A program made the position numbers and the translations under genes. Of a DNA stretch of 64,000 bases, positions 1 to 6,739 are shown one piece after another. This stretch comes from Candidatus Bruticola papionis. GTDB taxonomy: Bacteria > Vulcanimicrobiota > Xenobia > Xenobiales > Xenobiaceae. The stretch's first letter is position 1. Every line of letters begins with the position of its first letter. The notes beneath the pieces were generated by a model. It did no database searches. It saw nothing but the letters and a program-made list of their open reading frames with translations, and was not told where the DNA came from. The DNA lies in the NCBI GenBank assembly GCA_002407045.1, contig DHKB01000019.1, forward strand, positions 7,031 to 71,030, written 5' to 3'.

Positions 1-105
1 GCTTTGCATCGTGGCTTTATTGATAAGGGCGATAAAGTTATTGTCGTAGCTGGATTCCCTCCGGGTGAACCTACCAACTGTATCTTTGTTAATACTGCCC
101 GTTAA
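1..105 (+). CDS. pyk: pyruvate kinase, C-terminal fragment (gene starts before the window)
   Basis: An open frame runs from base 1 to a TAA at 103-105 and encodes 34 residues. It contains GDKVIVVAGFPPGEPTNC followed by a short beta-strand-like end, which matches the last strand region of the pyruvate kinase C-terminal domain (family pattern: GD-hydrophobic-TAG-P-G-TN). Pyruvate kinase makes pyruvate and ATP from phosphoenolpyruvate and ADP in the cytoplasm, the last step of glycolysis. Only the last few percent of the protein is visible, so the call rests on this short motif. A hairpin terminator follows directly. Confidence 0.75.
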   Translation, partial: ALHRGFIDKGDKVIVVAGFPPGEPTNCIFVNTAR

Positions 106-124
106 GTAGAATCTTCTAATATAC

Positions 125-173
125 AAATAACCACCATAAAGTTTGTCTAGCAAAATACGTGGTGGTTATTTTT
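125..173 (+). terminator. rho-independent terminator after pyk
   Basis: An 11-bp perfect inverted repeat (AAATAACCACC at 125-135 and GGTGGTTATTT at 161-171) runs into a short T run. It sits 20 bases after the pyruvate kinase stop. The loop of 25 nt is long for a classical terminator. Confidence 0.65.
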
Positions 174-196
174 CTACGTATTACATTGTTTTATCA

Positions 197-242
197 TAAA
201 AAATTTTGGCAAGCCTCCACTCGAAATGGAAGCTTGCCAAAA
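197..242 (-). terminator. rho-independent terminator of the minus-strand TPR gene
   Basis: On the minus strand an 11-bp stem (arms 232-242 and 204-214, with further TCCA/TGGA pairing inside) is followed by six T residues. It lies about 50 bases past the stop of the TPR gene at 290, so the two neighbouring transcripts converge here. Confidence 0.75.
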
Positions 243-289
243 TAATATCCGGCTCTACCTAAAATGTTGGCTGGATTTGCTTTTTGATT

Positions 290-1417
290 TTATTTCTTTA
301 ATCTGCTCTCTATGCGTTCCAAGTCCATTTTTACCATGGGATGATTGCCATTTATTTGCTTACACTTCATAAAGTGAGCTTGAGCTAATTTCAGATCTTC
401 ACGATTCTTATTGAGATCGTAACGCCTCTCATAACAACATCCTAAGTAGTGCTCTACTTCAGCATTGTTGCCTCCATAAGCTTTGGCCGCTGCCGTTAAG
501 CTTAAAATGGCACTTTCGATATCGCCATCACGATAAGCGATTAAACCGGCCCCCAACAAAGCTTGGGGAACAGTAGCATTAAGTTTTAAAGCTTGAGCAT
601 ACAAGTCTTTGGCTTTGCTTATACTGCCTGCTTTAAGAGCTTCGTAGCCCTGACCAGCTAAAGCAATGGCTTTGCTATTATCTGAAGTGGCAATAGGTAA
701 ATTTCCTAAATTACCAACTGGCAAAGCTGCAGAATCTGTTCCGCTCTTAGGCACAAAAGTAGCTTTCGCCAAAGCCTCTTCGATTTTGGCTAATTCGCGT
801 TTAGCAGGCTCGTGCTTAGAGTCTAATTTAATGCACTCTTTCAAATGATCGCGAGCTAACTCAATTTCGGAGCGCTGCAATTCCAGAAGAGACATTCTGT
901 AATAGCACTCAGCACGGCGATAATTTTTCTTCGCTAAGTCTTCGTAAATAGGATAACAATCAATATTGTTACCGGCATCTTGAAGTACGGAAGCTTTGTA
1001 AAATTGGGCTTCTTTATTGTCAGGCTCTAAAATACATACGTTATTGATAAGATCCAAAGACATGGAAAAGTTGCCCAACTTACGGAAAAGCTGAGACATT
1101 TGCATGCGGTAGTCGGTCTTGCGTCCTACGGCCTGGCCGGCTAAATCGCCAACGTAAGCAAAACGTACGGCATCTTCTACTTGTCCGTTGTCTATGCTCC
1201 ACTTTATGCGTGCTTCTACGCGTTCAAAAAAGCTCTTATCAATAAGTCTGGTATTGTTCTTTAAGACGGTTGGCCAGGCTTCTACGGGAGCGGAAAACAC
1301 TCGGCGCAGCATCAAAACTTGTGAAGCTTCATCGGCAGCTTGAACCGGAGTGGCAAAACTTAGCGATACTCCCAATAATGCAGCTACAGCAAAGCTAGTT
1401 GTAAAACGTTTACTCAT
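290..1417 (-). CDS. exported TPR-repeat protein, function unknown
   Basis: The 375-residue product starts with a typical signal peptide (basic MSKR, a hydrophobic stretch, then ATPVQA before a likely cleavage near residue 27), so it should be in the periplasm or at the cell surface. The rest is helical with TPR-like units: one set around residues 110-215 (LFRKLGNFSMSLDLI, YRMSLLELQRSEIELARDH) and another around 255-350 (GYEALKAGSISKAKDLYAQA, GAGLIAYRDGDIESAILSL). TPR arrays bind other proteins or peptides; no enzymatic motif is visible. A GAGGA ribosome site lies 6 nt before the ATG. It is a single gene flanked by hairpins on both sides. No specific partner can be named. Confidence 0.75.
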   Translation of the reverse strand: MSKRFTTSFAVAALLGVSLSFATPVQAADEASQVLMLRRVFSAPVEAWPTVLKNNTRLIDKSFFERVEARIKWSIDNGQVEDAVRFAYVGDLAGQAVGRKTDYRMQMSQLFRKLGNFSMSLDLINNVCILEPDNKEAQFYKASVLQDAGNNIDCYPIYEDLAKKNYRRAECYYRMSLLELQRSEIELARDHLKECIKLDSKHEPAKRELAKIEEALAKATFVPKSGTDSAALPVGNLGNLPIATSDNSKAIALAGQGYEALKAGSISKAKDLYAQALKLNATVPQALLGAGLIAYRDGDIESAILSLTAAAKAYGGNNAEVEHYLGCCYERRYDLNKNREDLKLAQAHFMKCKQINGNHPMVKMDLERIESRLKK

Positions 1418-1461
1418 AGTGTTCCTCGCACATTATCTTCGCCGTCATGGTTCTCTCTCAA

Positions 1462-1497
1462 AGCCGCTGCCTCCTACCTACAGACCTAGCAGCGGCT
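1462..1497 (-). terminator. stem-loop after the asparaginase-like gene, possible weak terminator
   Basis: A perfect 9-bp inverted repeat (AGCCGCTGC at 1462-1470, GCAGCGGCT at 1489-1497, 18-nt loop) lies 20 bases beyond the stop of the minus-strand gene. Only three T residues follow on that strand, so it may slow or process the transcript rather than end it fully. Confidence 0.45.
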
Positions 1498-1517
1498 AAA
1501 CATGCTAAAGCTATAAA

Positions 1518-2066
1518 TTATATATGCTCTTCCAGTTTGTTGCTTTCCGATTCATGATGCTTGGAGCTCTCATGATGATGCGTCTCTTCAAATTGGCCAA
1601 TAGAGCGGTTTTTGCGTACATTATTCCAAGCAAAATAGCGACCATTCATGGCAATATAGACGCCATGGGGCAAAGTTTGCACAAAAGCTAAGGCGCTTCC
1701 TAAATTAAAGAGCCCGTCAGAACTGCCGAAAGCGTATGGGATCATGGCGCCAGTTAAAACGATAGTTTTATTTTTAATGCGCTCACCAAGATACTTGGCT
1801 GTTAATTCCATAGTATCGGTACCGTGAGTAATGACAATGCGCTCATTATCGCTTTTTATACATGAAGAGTAGATAATCTCTCGATCGCTATCGCTCATTT
1901 CCAAGCTGTCGATCATCATCAAAGTGCGAACTTCTACATTAGTTAAATTTCGCCCTAAGCGCAGCATTTCGTGTAAATGGCTGTCCTGGAAATAAAGCTT
2001 TCCGTGCAACTCATCATATTCTTTGTCAAAGGTGCCGCCGGTTACAAAGATACGTATATTTTTCAT
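1518..2066 (-). CDS. short asparaginase-fold protein (N-terminal asparaginase domain only) with His-rich tail
   Basis: The protein shows the hallmarks of L-asparaginase I/II: the first catalytic Thr in VTGGTFD, the second in HGTDTME, and the Lys-containing strand NKTIVLTGAMIPY followed by SDGLFNL. Bacterial asparaginases are about 330 residues; this one is 182 and ends after the first domain, so the small C-terminal domain that completes the tetramer is missing. Short stand-alone asparaginase-domain proteins exist in databases, so this may be a natural form, but its activity is uncertain. The last 21 residues are rich in His and Glu (THHHESSKHHESES) and could bind metal. The frame is open up to 2141, but I place the start at the ATG at 2064-2066 because homology begins there and the upstream part is a perfect hairpin. 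No strong ribosome site is visible. Confidence 0.7.
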   Translation of the reverse strand: MKNIRIFVTGGTFDKEYDELHGKLYFQDSHLHEMLRLGRNLTNVEVRTLMMIDSLEMSDSDREIIYSSCIKSDNERIVITHGTDTMELTAKYLGERIKNKTIVLTGAMIPYAFGSSDGLFNLGSALAFVQTLPHGVYIAMNGRYFAWNNVRKNRSIGQFEETHHHESSKHHESESNKLEEHI

Positions 2067-2101
2067 GTTTTTTGTTTTGATACCATCATTCCAGAGCATT
2101 A

Positions 2102-2131
2102 GCGCAAAGTTCATTCTAATAAACTTTGCGC
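2102..2131 (-). other. perfect hairpin in the leader between aminotransferase and asparaginase-like gene
   Basis: GCGCAAAGTT (2102-2111) and AACTTTGCGC (2122-2131) form a perfect 10-bp stem with a 10-nt loop, extendable by AGCG/CGCT-type pairing outside. It lies between the aminotransferase stop (2175) and the asparaginase start (2066). No T run follows, so it is more likely a processing or regulatory stem than a terminator. Confidence 0.5.
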
Positions 2132-2174
2132 CAACGCTCATTTATTTATTTTTAGATATGACGTGCGCCCAATA

Positions 2175-3377
2175 TTATTTAAGCGAAGCCATATAGGAAG
2201 AAATTCTGTCCAAGCCTTTGTCTATTAACTCCATACTAGTGGCAAAACTGAGTCTGATATGGTTGGGAGCGCCAAAATCTTCGCCGGGTACGACGGCAAC
2301 TTGGACATTGTCAAGCAACGATTCAGCCAGTTCGTGAGCGCTGTTAATCTGGCGTCCTTGATGATCTTTTTTGCCAAAGTAGGCGCTGACATCGGGGAAA
2401 GCATAGAAAGCGCCGGTGGGACGAGGGCATTTTATATTGGGAATTTCCATAATGCGCTCGTAAATATGGGCGGCGCGTTTGGCAAATTCTTTTACCATGT
2501 TGGTGACAGAATCTTGAGGGCCATGCAAAGCTTCAATTAAAGCGGCAAAGTTGCTGGCAGTAATATTGGAAGTCATTTGGCTTTGCAATTTAGTCATACC
2601 AGCGATAATTTGCTCGGAGGCGACGGCATAACCAATACGCCAACCAGTCATGGCATAAGCTTTGCTGACTCCATTTATAGTGACGACACGTTCGCTCAAT
2701 TCAGGACTAGCGCAAGCAAAGCTTAAGAATGGATAATCGGCATATGTTAAGCGCTCGTAAATTTCATCGGAAATAACGAAAAGTTGCGGATGTTTGGCAA
2801 TTACAGCTGCCAAAGCTTTGATTTCGTCCGGAGTGTAGCTTATACCGGCTGGGTTGGAGGGAGAGCAAAGCAAGAAAACGCGACTCTTAGGAGTTATGGC
2901 CGCTTCTAATTGCTCAGGTGTTACCTTAAAATTATTGTTGGGGTCGGTCTCTATTACTTTGACGACACCACCAGCTAATTTTATATGCTCCGGATAGCTG
3001 ACCCAGTAAGGAGAGGGCAAAAGTACTTCGTCTCCGGGATTAACCAAAGTCAAGAAACTGAGAAATAAAGCTAATTTGGCACCGGTGGAAATAATGACGT
3101 TTTTAGGGGTTATATCACGATTAAAGCGCTTTTTGAAATAGTCGGCTACTGCTTGACGAGCTTGGATCGTTCCTGGAGTAGCTTCATAGCGAGTGGCTCC
3201 GTGATGCAGAGCGTAGCAAGCGGCTTCAATAATATTCTCCGGAGTAGAAAAATCAGGTTCGCCAGCTCCGAAACTGACAACATCAGCTCCCGCAGCTTTG
3301 AGAGCTTTGGCTTTGGCATTTACCGCCAAAGTAGAGGAAGGCTTAACATTCATTACGCGATTGGATAAAACGGTCAT
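2175..3377 (-). CDS. aspB: pyridoxal-phosphate aspartate aminotransferase (class I, gamma-type)
   Basis: This fold type I aminotransferase transfers the amino group between aspartate (or a related amino acid) and 2-oxoglutarate in the cytoplasm. Visible family marks are the N-terminal LAVNAKAKALKAAGADV and FGAGEPDF typical of the AspB-like subgroup, PSPYWVSYPE, SPSNPAG, the SDEIYE strand, the PLP lysine in NGVSKAYAMTGWRIGY, and the substrate-binding Arg in HIRLSFA. The 400-residue length from the ATG at 3375-3377 is normal. That start has an ideal AAGGAG site 6 nt upstream; the longer open frame up to 3500 has no such site and reads through hairpins, so I rejected it. It may form one transcript with the asparaginase-like gene, which would fit aspartate/asparagine metabolism. 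Confidence 0.9.
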   Translation of the reverse strand: MTVLSNRVMNVKPSSTLAVNAKAKALKAAGADVVSFGAGEPDFSTPENIIEAACYALHHGATRYEATPGTIQARQAVADYFKKRFNRDITPKNVIISTGAKLALFLSFLTLVNPGDEVLLPSPYWVSYPEHIKLAGGVVKVIETDPNNNFKVTPEQLEAAITPKSRVFLLCSPSNPAGISYTPDEIKALAAVIAKHPQLFVISDEIYERLTYADYPFLSFACASPELSERVVTINGVSKAYAMTGWRIGYAVASEQIIAGMTKLQSQMTSNITASNFAALIEALHGPQDSVTNMVKEFAKRAAHIYERIMEIPNIKCPRPTGAFYAFPDVSAYFGKKDHQGRQINSAHELAESLLDNVQVAVVPGEDFGAPNHIRLSFATSMELIDKGLDRISSYMASLK

Positions 3378-3698
3378 ATTATCTCCTTGGTTTCCTATTG
3401 TTGACAGCTCTAAAAAGGTCATCCGAGATCTGCTCTTAGCTTCTGTCTTAAAATTGCTCCTCCCTCTCTTTTTGGCTAAAAAAAAGCCTAAATTAGGCAC
3501 AAAAAAAACGAAGTTCGGCTTCTAAATTTTTATATTTAAAATAGTTTAGCAGATTAACCTTTTTTAGCTCCAATTTGCCGGTTGAAAGTAGGAAAACATC
3601 TCACTGTGTAATATTAACAGGCGGGAACTGCTTCGAGGCGCGGCTCCCTCCGTTTGTGTGGTTATAAGGCTTTGCGCCAAGAGAGGAAATTCAAATAT
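3378..3698. promoter_or_regulatory. divergent intergenic region with two hairpin/T-run motifs
   Basis: This 321-base gap separates the divergent aminotransferase and feo operons, so both promoters should lie here. On the minus strand two small hairpins, each followed by eight T residues, lie in tandem (3510-3522 then T run 3501-3508; 3486-3498 then T run 3478-3485). They are inside the likely aminotransferase leader and look like attenuator or terminator elements. I could not identify a convincing -35/-10 pair or a Fur box. Confidence 0.4.
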
Positions 3699-3965
3699 TT
3701 GAAAACTAAAGACAATGTAATTACAGAAAGCCGTACTTTAGCCGAACTAGTACCTGGAGATACGGCTATTATTGAGACTTTTAAAGAAGTTGGCCCTAAT
3801 GTGCGTCGCATTATGACATTAGGTATCAATGCTGGAGCGACGGTGAAAATGGTACGTCGCGCTCCTCTGGGGGATCCTTTAGAATTTGAAGTTAATGGTT
3901 GTTTGCTCACTTTAAGAAGTGAAGACGCCTCTTCAATCGTTATAGGGAGAATACAACATGACTAA
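3699..3965 (+). CDS. feoA: FeoA, small SH3-like partner of the ferrous iron transporter
   Basis: FeoA is a small cytoplasmic SH3-fold protein that supports Fe(II) uptake by FeoB. The sequence shows the family pattern RTLAELVPGDTAIIE, then IMTLGINAGATVKMVRRAPLGDPLEFEVNG, and a final LTLRSEDASSIVI strand. The frame is open from a TTG at 3654, but a purine-rich AGAGGAAA site lies 8 nt before a second TTG at 3699, giving 88 residues, which fits the usual 75-90. The gene overlaps feoB by 8 bases, so the two are translationally coupled. Confidence 0.88.
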   Translation: MKTKDNVITESRTLAELVPGDTAIIETFKEVGPNVRRIMTLGINAGATVKMVRRAPLGDPLEFEVNGCLLTLRSEDASSIVIGRIQHD

Positions 3966-6309
3966 AGCTTGCTGTCATACCGGAGATACAAATCTTATCG
4001 ACAGCAAAGGAAATGATTCTACCGACATTAGCCGTCTTTTTGTAATGGTCGGCAATCCCAATGTCGGTAAAACTACGCTGATTAACGCTATTTCCGGTGC
4101 TTCACTTCGTATTGGCAACTGGCCTGGCACTACCGTAGAGCGCATGGAGACTCACTTCATTTATCATTGTAATTCCCAAGAATTGCAAGCTGGCGCTCAA
4201 GAGTCGGAAAATGTTGCTTCAAGTGATCAGAAGACTGAAGCTGACTCTGCTGAAAAGGCACCCACCAAACAAGCAACTGAAGCCAAAGCTGCCCAAGCAA
4301 AAGACACTGCTATTAGAGTTCATCTCGTAGATTTGCCCGGAGCTTACGGTTTGGCCGCTTCCAGCGCAGAAGAGAAAGTCACCCGTGACGAGCTACTGAC
4401 TCGTATGCCCGATGCGGTTATCGATGTTATTGACGCAGGTAACTTAGAGCGCAATTTGGCTATGACTATTGAGCTTATTGAGCTCGGTGTTCCTGTGGTT
4501 GTAGCTTTAAATTTACTCGACGAAGCTAAAGAGAAAGGTATGAAGCCTAATATTGAGGCTTTATCCGAAGCTCTAGATTTGCCTGTGGTGCCTACGGTAG
4601 CCGTTAGAGAAGAAGGCGTGCAAGAACTTATGCGCCACGCTATAGCCGCTAAGCGCAGCAAGTTAAAAATAGAGTATCCTACCGAGATAGAAAAAGCCAT
4701 TGAGGATCTATCCTCATTTTTGGATACTCCGGCTGCTCGCTGGATTTCTGTGGCTGCTTTAATTGGTGACAAGTTAGAAGACTTAGATAATCCTACTGAA
4801 AGCTCAGCTCAGGAGGAGGGTGAACGAGCTCATAAAGCTATTAAAGTTCCCTCTGACTTTAGAAAAAAGGCCGAGTATTATCGCAAGAAGTTTGCCGAAA
4901 GCGGTGTCGATTGCTTCTTAGAAATTGCCGATACTCGCTATCGCTTAGCTAGGAAAGTAGCCGAACTTGGCCAGTCTGCTCCGGCGGGCGTCCATAAGCT
5001 CACTGCTGCTATCGATAAAGTAGTATTGCATCCTATTTTTGGCATACCGATCTTTTTGTTCTGTATGTTAATTTTGTTCCGCTTTACTTTCGCTTTCTCT
5101 GATCCTTGGGTTGCTTGGCTAAATACCATAAAAGAAGTTTTTATGGGTTGGACAGCTTCAGCTCAAATGCCTGACATGGTACGCTCGTTTGTTATGAACG
5201 GCGTCTTGGAAGGTTTAGGCACAGTCTTAGCTTTTACTCCGGTTCTGTTTGTGCTTTATGTGGGCATGAGCGTTTTGGAGTCTAGTGGCTTCTTGGCCAG
5301 ATCGGCATTCTTGGTCGACCGTATAATGAAAGCCATGCACTTGCCTGGTAAAGCTTTTATTCCTATGCTGGTTGGCGTGGGTTGTAATGTCCCCGGTATT
5401 GTGGCTACTCGCACTTTGGAATCTTTTAACGAGCGCTTAAGAGTGGCCATGGCTGTTCCTTTTGCGCCTTGTAGTGCCAGAATGGCTGTTTTTGCCTTTT
5501 TCGCCACGATCTTTTTCCCAAAAAATCCCTCTTACGCTCTGTTTTTCATCTATACAATAAGTATTATCATGGGCTTGTTTACTATTTTGCTCATGAGTAA
5601 AATTTTGCACTCAGATGAAACTGGCTCCATTATGGAATTGCCTCCTTACAGGCTGCCAACTATGAAAGTCATTTGGAAGCAAGCCTGGGCTCGCACTTTG
5701 AGCTTCTTGGAAAGTGCCGGCGGAGCTATTTTTATTGCCGTTATTTTTGTTTGGGTTATCAATAGCTTCCCTGTAGGCAGTGTGGATGGCAGCTATTTCG
5801 CTCGCTTATCTCGCATTTTTACCCATTTTACCGCTACATTTGGCATTACCGATTGGCACTTGGCTGGAGCTTTAGTTCCTGGCTTTGTGGCTAAGGAAGT
5901 TGTGGTAGGCTCTTTGGCGGTCAGCTACTTCGGAGCTGGCGGTGAGGTGGCTTCTTTAACGTTGGGCAGTGGTTTGGAGCAGATCGCTGTCGGCTTTATA
6001 GATGCTATTATCGATACCTTTAAAGCTTTCTTCCAGCTTTTCGGCTTGATAAGTTTTGGTGACGACTCCGACGGAGGACCTGCCGGTTTAGCTTCTCAAA
6101 TTCTCAGCTGTGCTTCTCCGCGAGCTATTTTAGCTTACATGGTTTACGTGTTGCTTTATATGCCTTGCGTAGGCACTTTAAGCGCTCTGAAAACCGAGTT
6201 TGGCTGGAAATGGACTGGCTTCTCTATAGCTTACTCTTTAATAGTGGCTTGGATTTTAGCCGTTATCGTCTACCATATTCCCTTAGGCAATTGGTTGGCT
6301 GGACTTTAG
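3958..6309 (+). CDS. feoB: FeoB, ferrous iron transport protein with GTPase domain
   Basis: FeoB is the inner-membrane Fe(II) permease. The N-terminal G domain has G1 GNPNVGKTT (residues 32-40), the switch NWPGTTVE, G3 DLPG (125-128) and G4 NLLD. The membrane part starts near residue 350 and holds two Gate regions with the conserved cysteines in GVGCNVPGIVATRT and PFAPCSARMAVFA, plus FVAKEVVVGSLA. Length (783) is normal to slightly long. Odd points: about 30 extra residues precede the G domain and include CCH, and about 45 low-complexity residues rich in Ala, Glu, Lys and Gln (roughly 72-116) are inserted between switch I and DLPG. The Gly-Val-Cys part of the gate reads CNVPG where many FeoBs have CSVPA. 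It is in an operon with feoA and feoC. Confidence 0.95.
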   Translation: MTKACCHTGDTNLIDSKGNDSTDISRLFVMVGNPNVGKTTLINAISGASLRIGNWPGTTVERMETHFIYHCNSQELQAGAQESENVASSDQKTEADSAEKAPTKQATEAKAAQAKDTAIRVHLVDLPGAYGLAASSAEEKVTRDELLTRMPDAVIDVIDAGNLERNLAMTIELIELGVPVVVALNLLDEAKEKGMKPNIEALSEALDLPVVPTVAVREEGVQELMRHAIAAKRSKLKIEYPTEIEKAIEDLSSFLDTPAARWISVAALIGDKLEDLDNPTESSAQEEGERAHKAIKVPSDFRKKAEYYRKKFAESGVDCFLEIADTRYRLARKVAELGQSAPAGVHKLTAAIDKVVLHPIFGIPIFLFCMLILFRFTFAFSDPWVAWLNTIKEVFMGWTASAQMPDMVRSFVMNGVLEGLGTVLAFTPVLFVLYVGMSVLESSGFLARSAFLVDRIMKAMHLPGKAFIPMLVGVGCNVPGIVATRTLESFNERLRVAMAVPFAPCSARMAVFAFFATIFFPKNPSYALFFIYTISIIMGLFTILLMSKILHSDETGSIMELPPYRLPTMKVIWKQAWARTLSFLESAGGAIFIAVIFVWVINSFPVGSVDGSYFARLSRIFTHFTATFGITDWHLAGALVPGFVAKEVVVGSLAVSYFGAGGEVASLTLGSGLEQIAVGFIDAIIDTFKAFFQLFGLISFGDDSDGGPAGLASQILSCASPRAILAYMVYVLLYMPCVGTLSALKTEFGWKWTGFSIAYSLIVAWILAVIVYHIPLGNWLAGL

Positions 6310-6337
6310 TTTCCCATTCGGTCGGGCAGGAGGTGTT

Positions 6338-6607
6338 ATGATAAAAGCTTTATTGCGTTCTGTAGCTCAAGAAAAATCTTGGCCAGAAATTGCTTCTGAA
6401 TTAGGCTGTTCAGCTCAAGTTTTAGAAGCTATGCTCAATCAATTAGAGCAAGGCGGCTATCTGACGCGCCAGGGAAGCGGCTCTTCTCAGTGTGCTCCCA
6501 CTGCTTGCCAAGCTTGTCTTTATAAAAAGATGTGTGCTGCTAAAGCTAAAATTAACGTCTGGAGCCTAACCGAAAAAGGCCGCCAAGCTGCCGAAATGGC
6601 TGATTAA
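6338..6607 (+). CDS. feoC: FeoC-like winged-helix protein with Cys cluster
   Basis: The 89-residue protein has an N-terminal winged-helix part (SWPEIASELGCSAQVLEAMLNQLEQGGYL) followed by four cysteines spaced CX4CX2CX5C in QCAPTACQACLYKKMC. This matches FeoC, a small cytoplasmic partner that carries an oxygen-sensitive Fe-S cluster in enterobacteria and is proposed to control FeoB stability or transcription. A strong AGGAGGTG site precedes the ATG, 28 bases after feoB. A bidirectional terminator ends the operon. Confidence 0.85.
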   Translation: MIKALLRSVAQEKSWPEIASELGCSAQVLEAMLNQLEQGGYLTRQGSGSSQCAPTACQACLYKKMCAAKAKINVWSLTEKGRQAAEMAD

Positions 6608-6633
6608 GTTCGGCCTTGGATCTACATTAAAAA

Positions 6634-6679
6634 GCACTTCTCGCCAGTTGCTAAAAACTAAGGTGAGAAGTGCTTTTTT
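6634..6679. terminator. bidirectional terminator between feoC and hydA
   Basis: A 12-bp stem with one mismatch (6634-6645 and 6662-6673, centred on GCACTTCTC/GAGAAGTGC) is flanked by AAAAA on the left and TTTTTT on the right, so it can end transcripts from both converging operons. Confidence 0.85.
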
Positions 6680-6739
6680 ATAAAACAGCTTGTTGCCCGC
6701 AATTTGCATGCAGCAAGCCGCCTCGATATCTTACTTTAT

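Noticed and set aside
2067..2141. Longer start for the asparaginase-like protein
   Set aside because: Homology begins at MKNIRIFVTGG and the extra part is a perfect hairpin.
3378..3698. T-box riboswitch ahead of the aminotransferase or Fur box ahead of feoA
   Set aside because: The conserved T-box bulge sequence and a 19-bp Fur-like palindrome were looked for and not found.
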